Assembly (NCBI GenBank): GCA_964477085.1
Contig: CAYZDF010000055.1
Location: forward strand, 1 to 18,942
Length of the DNA: 18,942 nt
Origin: Dichloromethanomonas sp964477085
GTDB taxonomy: Bacteria > Bacillota > Desulfitobacteriia > Desulfitobacteriales > Syntrophobotulaceae
Reading direction: 5' to 3'
Both the position numbers and the translations under genes were made by a program. Under the pieces are notes generated by a model. It searched no databases. It was given only the letters and a program-made list of their open reading frames with translations, and was not told the origin of the DNA. This document shows, piece by piece, positions 15,438 to 18,942 of the stretch. Position 1 is the first letter of the stretch. The number at the start of each line of letters is the position of its first letter.

Positions 15438-15474
15438 CGCTGACATCCTTTCGCTAAAAGGTTATATGTACAAG

Positions 15475-15514
15475 TAAACAAAGAACCCCGGGGAAGCCCG
15501 AGATCCCTTGTTTA
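15475..15514 (-). terminator. Intrinsic terminator after secF
   Basis: On the minus strand an 18-bp stem (left arm 15514-15497, right arm 15492-15475) closes a 4-nt CTTC loop. It has a GC-rich core (GGGATCTCGGG against CCCGGGG) and ends in the T-rich run TTTGTTTACTTGT. Four or more pairs are G-U, which pair only in RNA made from the minus strand, fitting a terminator for the sec genes. It also lies in the leader region of the following hydrolase gene, whose SD begins about 24 nt later. Confidence 0.7.
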
Positions 15515-15582
15515 TATTATTGACAATAAAGACTGCGGATACATTAACGTTTACTATTTTTAAAAATCTTAACTCGTTACCA

Positions 15583-16566
15583 TTAAGCTTCAGCGGTTTT
15601 CTTATTTGAGCCAAATCGGTTCCTGAACTCGACCACTAATTGACTGGCAACGAAGATAGAAGAATAAGCGCCACTGAAAACTCCGATTATCATGGCTAAA
15701 GCAAAGATTTTGGTCGATTCACCACCAAGGATAAAGATAGCGAATAACGCAATGAGAACTGTTCCTACGGTCTTAATGGAGCGTCCCATCGTTTGCCAAA
15801 CCGATTTATCCACCATGTCTTCGAAGCTGTCTTTCTTCTTCATACGTTTTTCATTCTCTCTGATCCTATCGTAAATAACGACGGTGTCATTGATGGAATA
15901 ACCGAAGACAGTAAGGATTGCAGCGATAAATGCTGCATCGATCTGCCATTGGAAAATGGAAAATATCCCAAGGGTGATGAAGATATCGTGGAGCAGCGCT
16001 AATACCCCTGATACAGCGTAGATGAAACGGAAACGAATCGAAACGTAGAGGAGAATCAGAACAGAAGCAACGATCAGAGCTTTTAAAGCACCACTGCGAA
16101 GCTCTGCTCCAATGGCCGGTCCCACTTTGTCTTCCTGGAGGTTTCGTTTATCGAAAGCTCCAGCTTCCTTTTGAATCGCAGCTAATAGAGCATCACGTTT
16201 ATCATCCTCCAGAACTTCAGTCCGGATTAAAGCTTCCGTATTTCCGTCAGTCAATTGGACCTGACCGGTCAGACCCACGGAATCCAATGCCTTCGTAATC
16301 TGAGCCTGAGATACCTCTTTATCGAAACGGATATCGAACATGGTACCGCCGGTAAAGTCAATTCCTAGGTTCAGCCCTTGAGTAAACAGAGAGATGATTC
16401 CGGGAACTAAGATGAGCAATGAGATTAAAAACCAAATCAGACGTCTTTTGACAATATGGAAATATAATTTATTCTCTTGTTGTACCTGCTCATAGGTTGC
16501 TTCGCTAGCAGCAGGGGTAACTTCTTCGTTATTTGTCTTAAGTTTAGTATTTTTTAAGTCTGCCAT
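15583..16566 (-). CDS. secF: Protein translocase subunit SecF
   Basis: This RND-family integral membrane partner of SecD uses the proton motive force to pull exported proteins through SecYEG. The 327 residues show a cytoplasmic N-tail with acidic/polar residues, TM1 (about 41-62), the conserved GIDFTGG (68-74), an extracytoplasmic domain, and five more helices between about 160 and 312. The signature GYSINDTVVIYDRIREN is at 222-238. The ATG follows the secD stop with no gap (TAAATG), and GGGGGT inside the secD end is the SD. Confidence 0.97.
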   Translation of the reverse strand: MADLKNTKLKTNNEEVTPAASEATYEQVQQENKLYFHIVKRRLIWFLISLLILVPGIISLFTQGLNLGIDFTGGTMFDIRFDKEVSQAQITKALDSVGLTGQVQLTDGNTEALIRTEVLEDDKRDALLAAIQKEAGAFDKRNLQEDKVGPAIGAELRSGALKALIVASVLILLYVSIRFRFIYAVSGVLALLHDIFITLGIFSIFQWQIDAAFIAAILTVFGYSINDTVVIYDRIRENEKRMKKKDSFEDMVDKSVWQTMGRSIKTVGTVLIALFAIFILGGESTKIFALAMIIGVFSGAYSSIFVASQLVVEFRNRFGSNKKTAEA

Positions 16567-17808
16567 TTATCTTACCCCCTTTACACCGAACAATGATTTG
16601 CTCATCCGAGGGTTAATACCGACGACCCAACGCATAATCCAACGCGTAAAGGTAATAGCAGTAAATAAGCTGGCGAGGATACCGATAATCAAGGTAATAG
16701 CAAACCCTTTAATGGATGAAGAACCGAGAAGGAAAAGTGCTGCTGCTGCGAACAATGTGGTAATGTTAGAGTCAAATACCGTGAGAAACGCTCTGCTAAA
16801 ACCAGCATCTACTGCCGCTCTTAAAGACTTACCAAGCTTAAGCTCTTCTTTGATTCTTTCGTAAACGATAATATTTAGATCTACGGCCATCCCCATGGAG
16901 AGAACGAATCCCGCTATACCCGGCAGGGTTAAGACCGTTCCAATGGCATACAGCAGCCAAATAACGATGAGAGAGAATAAGATCAGTGAAAAGTCCGCTA
17001 CCAATCCAGGCAGACGGTAGAGAACTAACATGAAAATGAAGATGAAGATAACAGCGTAGAGACAGGCATCCAAGCTCTTATTCAGGGAATCTACTCCTAA
17101 CAAGGCACCAACTTGCCGTTTTTCAGCAATACTCATGCTGACAGGAAGGGCACCCGAACGTAGGAGAACCGCATAATTTGCAGCTTCTTCCAGGGAAGAA
17201 TAGCCAGTGATTTGTCCTTCTCCGTTAACGATCGGAGTATCTACCTTTGGATTTTGAATCATATTTTCATCCAGATATATACCAATCTTCTGATGCAGAA
17301 AATCGGTTGTGATCTTAGCAAATTCATTGGCCCCTTCGGGAGTGAAGGTAATATGCACCACATAATTGGCTCTGCCTGAAGAATTATCAACGCCTGCCTT
17401 GGCATCTTTTAGCTTTGCCCCATCCAGAAGAATATTACCCTGAGGATCTCTGAACGTTAACTTGGCAGTCGTTTTTAAAATATCCACAGCCTTATCCGGA
17501 TCCTCGATACCTGCAAGTTCAACAATGATTCTTTTACGTTCATTATCAACCTGGATATAAGGTTCAGCTACACCCAAGCCATTAACACGCTGCTCAATAA
17601 TGACTTTTGCTTTAGCCATATCGTCTTCAGTAACCGGAGCACCGCCCTTACCTGGTTCTGCTTGCAGAACTAAGTGAACACCTCCACGTAAATCAAGACC
17701 TAGCGGAATTCCATTCTCTGGATCCGTCAGGGGTTGGATGGAAAAGAAAAGCGCAGCTGCGACTAGTATTACGGTTATTGCAAGTTTTATGATGTTTCCC
17801 CGTTTCAT
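16567..17808 (-). CDS. secD: Protein translocase subunit SecD
   Basis: This six-helix RND-type membrane subunit of the Sec accessory complex completes export on the outer side of the membrane. The 413 residues are the short form seen in many Gram-positives, lacking most of the extra periplasmic domain of E. coli SecD. TM1 is at about 7-25, GIPLGLDLRGGVHLVLQ at 33-49, the P1-type domain at about 55-230, and the helices from about 246. AVDLNIIVYERIKEEL (308-323) holds the conserved Asp and Arg-Glu-Glu of the proton path. The ATG has GGGAGGA 7 nt upstream. It has its own consensus promoter, separated from yajC by strong hairpins. Confidence 0.97.
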   Translation of the reverse strand: MKRGNIIKLAITVILVAAALFFSIQPLTDPENGIPLGLDLRGGVHLVLQAEPGKGGAPVTEDDMAKAKVIIEQRVNGLGVAEPYIQVDNERKRIIVELAGIEDPDKAVDILKTTAKLTFRDPQGNILLDGAKLKDAKAGVDNSSGRANYVVHITFTPEGANEFAKITTDFLHQKIGIYLDENMIQNPKVDTPIVNGEGQITGYSSLEEAANYAVLLRSGALPVSMSIAEKRQVGALLGVDSLNKSLDACLYAVIFIFIFMLVLYRLPGLVADFSLILFSLIVIWLLYAIGTVLTLPGIAGFVLSMGMAVDLNIIVYERIKEELKLGKSLRAAVDAGFSRAFLTVFDSNITTLFAAAALFLLGSSSIKGFAITLIIGILASLFTAITFTRWIMRWVVGINPRMSKSLFGVKGVR

Positions 17809-17832
17809 TCTCGTTCCTCCCTAATAGATTAG

Positions 17833-17847
17833 ATGGGACCAGCCCAT
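17833..17847. repeat. Inverted repeat at the secD transcription start region
   Basis: ATGGGACCAGCCCAT is a perfect 5-bp inverted repeat with a 5-nt centre. It lies about +4 to +18 relative to the start site expected from the secD promoter. It could be an operator or a small 5'-leader hairpin. The sequence is clear; the role is unknown. Confidence 0.4.
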
Positions 17848-17856
17848 ACAAATTTC

Positions 17857-17886
17857 ATTATAATCCTACAGTATTCAGAGTGTCAA
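17857..17886 (-). promoter_or_regulatory. Consensus sigma-A promoter of secD-secF
   Basis: TTGACA (17886-17881) and TATAAT (17862-17857) on the minus strand are separated by 18 nt. Both hexamers match the consensus. The expected start near 17850 gives a leader of about 40 nt to the secD ATG. This separates secDF transcription from tgt-yajC. Confidence 0.75.
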
Positions 17887-17932
17887 TCAACTAATATTTA
17901 GGATGAAATTCATTCGTAAGGCAAAACAAAAT

Positions 17933-17961
17933 AAAAGCAAGTGTTTATGTTACTTGCTTTT
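17933..17961. terminator. Bidirectional intrinsic terminator between yajC and secD
   Basis: AAAAGCAAGT (17933-17942) and ACTTGCTTTT (17952-17961) form a perfect 10-bp stem with a 9-nt loop. T-rich runs follow on both strands (TTTTATTTTGTTTT on the minus strand, TTTTTTG on the plus strand). On the minus strand it would end the tgt-yajC transcript before the secD promoter. Confidence 0.8.
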
Positions 17962-17985
17962 TTGTCATATAGTTTGTACACCAAC

Positions 17986-18013
17986 GACAAGAAGAAACAG
18001 TGTTCTTCTTGTC
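17986..18013. repeat. Second perfect hairpin downstream of yajC
   Basis: GACAAGAAGAA (17986-17996) and TTCTTCTTGTC (18003-18013) are a perfect 11-bp inverted repeat with a 6-nt loop, 68 nt past the yajC stop and 24 nt before the terminator hairpin. No T-run follows on the minus strand, so by itself it is not a standard terminator. It may protect the 3' end or act as a processing or pausing element. Confidence 0.55.
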
Positions 18014-18081
18014 ATGTTTAATTATCGTGGTTGATTTTAATGTAATCAGTAGTATTATCAACAATTACTTTATGAATTGAT

Positions 18082-18489
18082 TTACTTGTTTTCTTCGGTA
18101 GTAGCAGCTTCAACATCCGGATTTTCACTCGGGGCGTTATCGGCTTCCTGAGTTTCTTCCACCTTTTCACCTTTGGTTCTCTTCAGTTTTCTGCCTTTAG
18201 AACTGGTTGTCTCCTCTTTATAATCCCTGTTTTCGATGCTTTGAATAGCTGTTCTTAGGAATTCAATATCAACGTTTGGAGCAACCTTAATCGTAACCGT
18301 ATCTTCGGTCATTTTGGTGATGGTTCCGTGAACCCCGCCGATCGTGATGACTTTATCCTTTACTTTAATACTTTCGAGCAGCGTACGACGTTCATTTTGC
18401 TGTTTTTTGTTGGGCCTGATGATAATAAAATACATAAAAGCAAAAATTGCCGCCATCCAAATTAGCATACCGGATAAGTTTCCACTCAT
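18082..18489 (-). CDS. yajC: Preprotein translocase accessory subunit YajC
   Basis: This small single-pass membrane protein associates with SecDF and the Sec translocon. The chosen product is 135 residues: one N-terminal helix (about 8-24, MLIWMAAIFAFMYFIII) followed by the typical RPNKKQQNERR, then the conserved KVKDKVITIGGVHGTI (42-57). The last 45 or so residues are a charged tail rich in Lys, then Glu, longer than in compact family members. The ATG at 18489 was chosen because it starts just before the helix and GGGGG lies 12 nt upstream, a rather long spacing. A longer reading to 18567 would begin right at the candidate -10 and has no SD. It follows tgt as in the common tgt-yajC-secDF order. 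Confidence 0.9.
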   Translation of the reverse strand: MSGNLSGMLIWMAAIFAFMYFIIIRPNKKQQNERRTLLESIKVKDKVITIGGVHGTITKMTEDTVTIKVAPNVDIEFLRTAIQSIENRDYKEETTSSKGRKLKRTKGEKVEETQEADNAPSENPDVEAATTEENK

Positions 18490-18572
18490 AGTGATTAGAA
18501 TCCCCCTTTGAATATCATTAGTGTTATTTTCATTGGTTATATTAAGTAGATTGGATAAGCCTACCATGGACG

Positions 18573-18601
18573 ATTATAACATTTTTATATCTATAATTCA
18601 G
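18573..18601 (-). promoter_or_regulatory. Candidate promoter of yajC
   Basis: TATAAT (18578-18573) on the minus strand has CTGAAT (18601-18596) 17 nt upstream, a half-matching -35. It lies between the tgt stop and the yajC start and would give a leader of about 80 nt. Readthrough from tgt is also likely. Confidence 0.4.
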
Positions 18602-18622
18602 CATTTATTTTAAAAAATCCTG

Positions 18623-18942
18623 CTATCCCTCATAACCATAATCCGAAAAAAACTTATTTCGATATGTAAGAAGATTATCCTGGGCAATCGCTTCCCTTAT
18701 TTCTTTCATCATATTAATAATAAATTGAAGGTTATGAATGGTCATCAGCCTTAATCCGAATATTTCATCCGCCTTGATCAAATGCCTGATATACGCTCTG
18801 GAATAGTTTTGGCAGGTGTAGCAATCACAGGTCGGATCAATAGGACGAAAATCTTCTGCGTACTCCGCATTTCGAATGACTACTTTACCATAGCGCGTCA
18901 TAGCCGTCCCATTTCTGGCAATTCGTGTCGGTAGAACACAAT
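18623..18942 (-). CDS. tgt: Queuine/preQ1 tRNA-guanine transglycosylase (C-terminal part, cut by window edge)
   Basis: In bacteria this enzyme exchanges guanine-34 of tRNAs with GUN anticodons for preQ1, the first tRNA-bound step of queuosine synthesis. Only the C-terminal 105 or so codons are present; the reading is open to the right edge. It enters as CVLPTRIARNGTAM, a string conserved after the active-site region. It then holds the zinc site CDCYTC plus the His in TIHNLQF (CxCx2C-x25-H), and ends YGYEG. The N-terminal barrel with the catalytic Asp residues is outside the window. It precedes yajC on the same strand, as in many bacteria. Confidence 0.95.
   Translation of the reverse strand, partial: CVLPTRIARNGTAMTRYGKVVIRNAEYAEDFRPIDPTCDCYTCQNYSRAYIRHLIKADEIFGLRLMTIHNLQFIINMMKEIREAIAQDNLLTYRNKFFSDYGYEG

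Noticed and set aside
18490..18567. Extended yajC start at 18567
   Set aside because: It begins only 5 nt after the candidate TATAAT and has no SD; family proteins start just before the membrane helix, as with the ATG at 18489.
1..18942. CRISPR arrays, tRNA or rRNA genes, prophage or complete insertion sequences
   Set aside because: No spaced direct-repeat array, cloverleaf, rRNA-like segment, transposase gene or phage gene was seen on either strand.

Overview
The window reads as a chromosomal housekeeping segment of a low-to-mid GC, endospore-former-type Firmicute. The gene content and protein character (HemZ-type radical SAM enzyme, Gram-positive bifunctional Rel, short SecD separate from SecF, Firmicutes-length RecJ, a tgt-yajC-secD-secF cluster) fit an anaerobic clostridial lineage of the Desulfitobacterium/Desulfosporosinus/Dehalobacter kind. 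This is inference from protein character, not a database match. Every convincing gene is on the minus strand, so transcription runs from high to low coordinates.

In transcription order: (1) 18942-15583: 3' part of tgt, then yajC, secD and secF. Strong hairpins separate yajC from secD. secD has its own consensus sigma-A promoter, and a good intrinsic terminator follows secF. (2) 15437-12280: a lone metallo-beta-lactamase-fold hydrolase, then ilvB-ilvN (acetolactate synthase large and small subunits) without other branched-chain genes. (3) 12031-11110: a small multi-spanning membrane protein of unknown function and a LapA-domain membrane protein. (4) 11055-6387: recJ, relA (bifunctional (p)ppGpp synthetase/hydrolase) and dtd, packed with 20-nt or 1-nt junctions. 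(5) 6287-4078: a glyoxalase-II-like hydrolase overlapping hemZ by 4 nt. (6) 3871-811: hisS and aspS, where the stop codon of hisS lies at the edge of the Shine-Dalgarno (SD) sequence of aspS. (7) 810-1: a roughly 335-nt intergenic stretch, a CsoR-family repressor gene with a perfect consensus promoter and a CsoR-type palindromic operator, and the first 37 codons of a thioredoxin gene running off the left edge.

Functionally the segment joins translation quality and supply (hisS, aspS, dtd, tgt), the stringent response (relA), recombination repair (recJ), protein export (yajC-secDF), haem synthesis (hemZ), branched-chain amino acid synthesis (ilvBN) and a thiol/metal-responsive unit (csoR-trxA).

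No CRISPR array, prophage, complete insertion sequence, rRNA or tRNA gene was seen. I do not see a clearly new multi-gene system. The points most worth a second look are the csoR promoter/operator and its unusual vicinal cysteines beside a thioredoxin gene, the decayed-looking block at 619-740, an inverted repeat at the expected secD transcription start, and the triple direct repeat before hisS.
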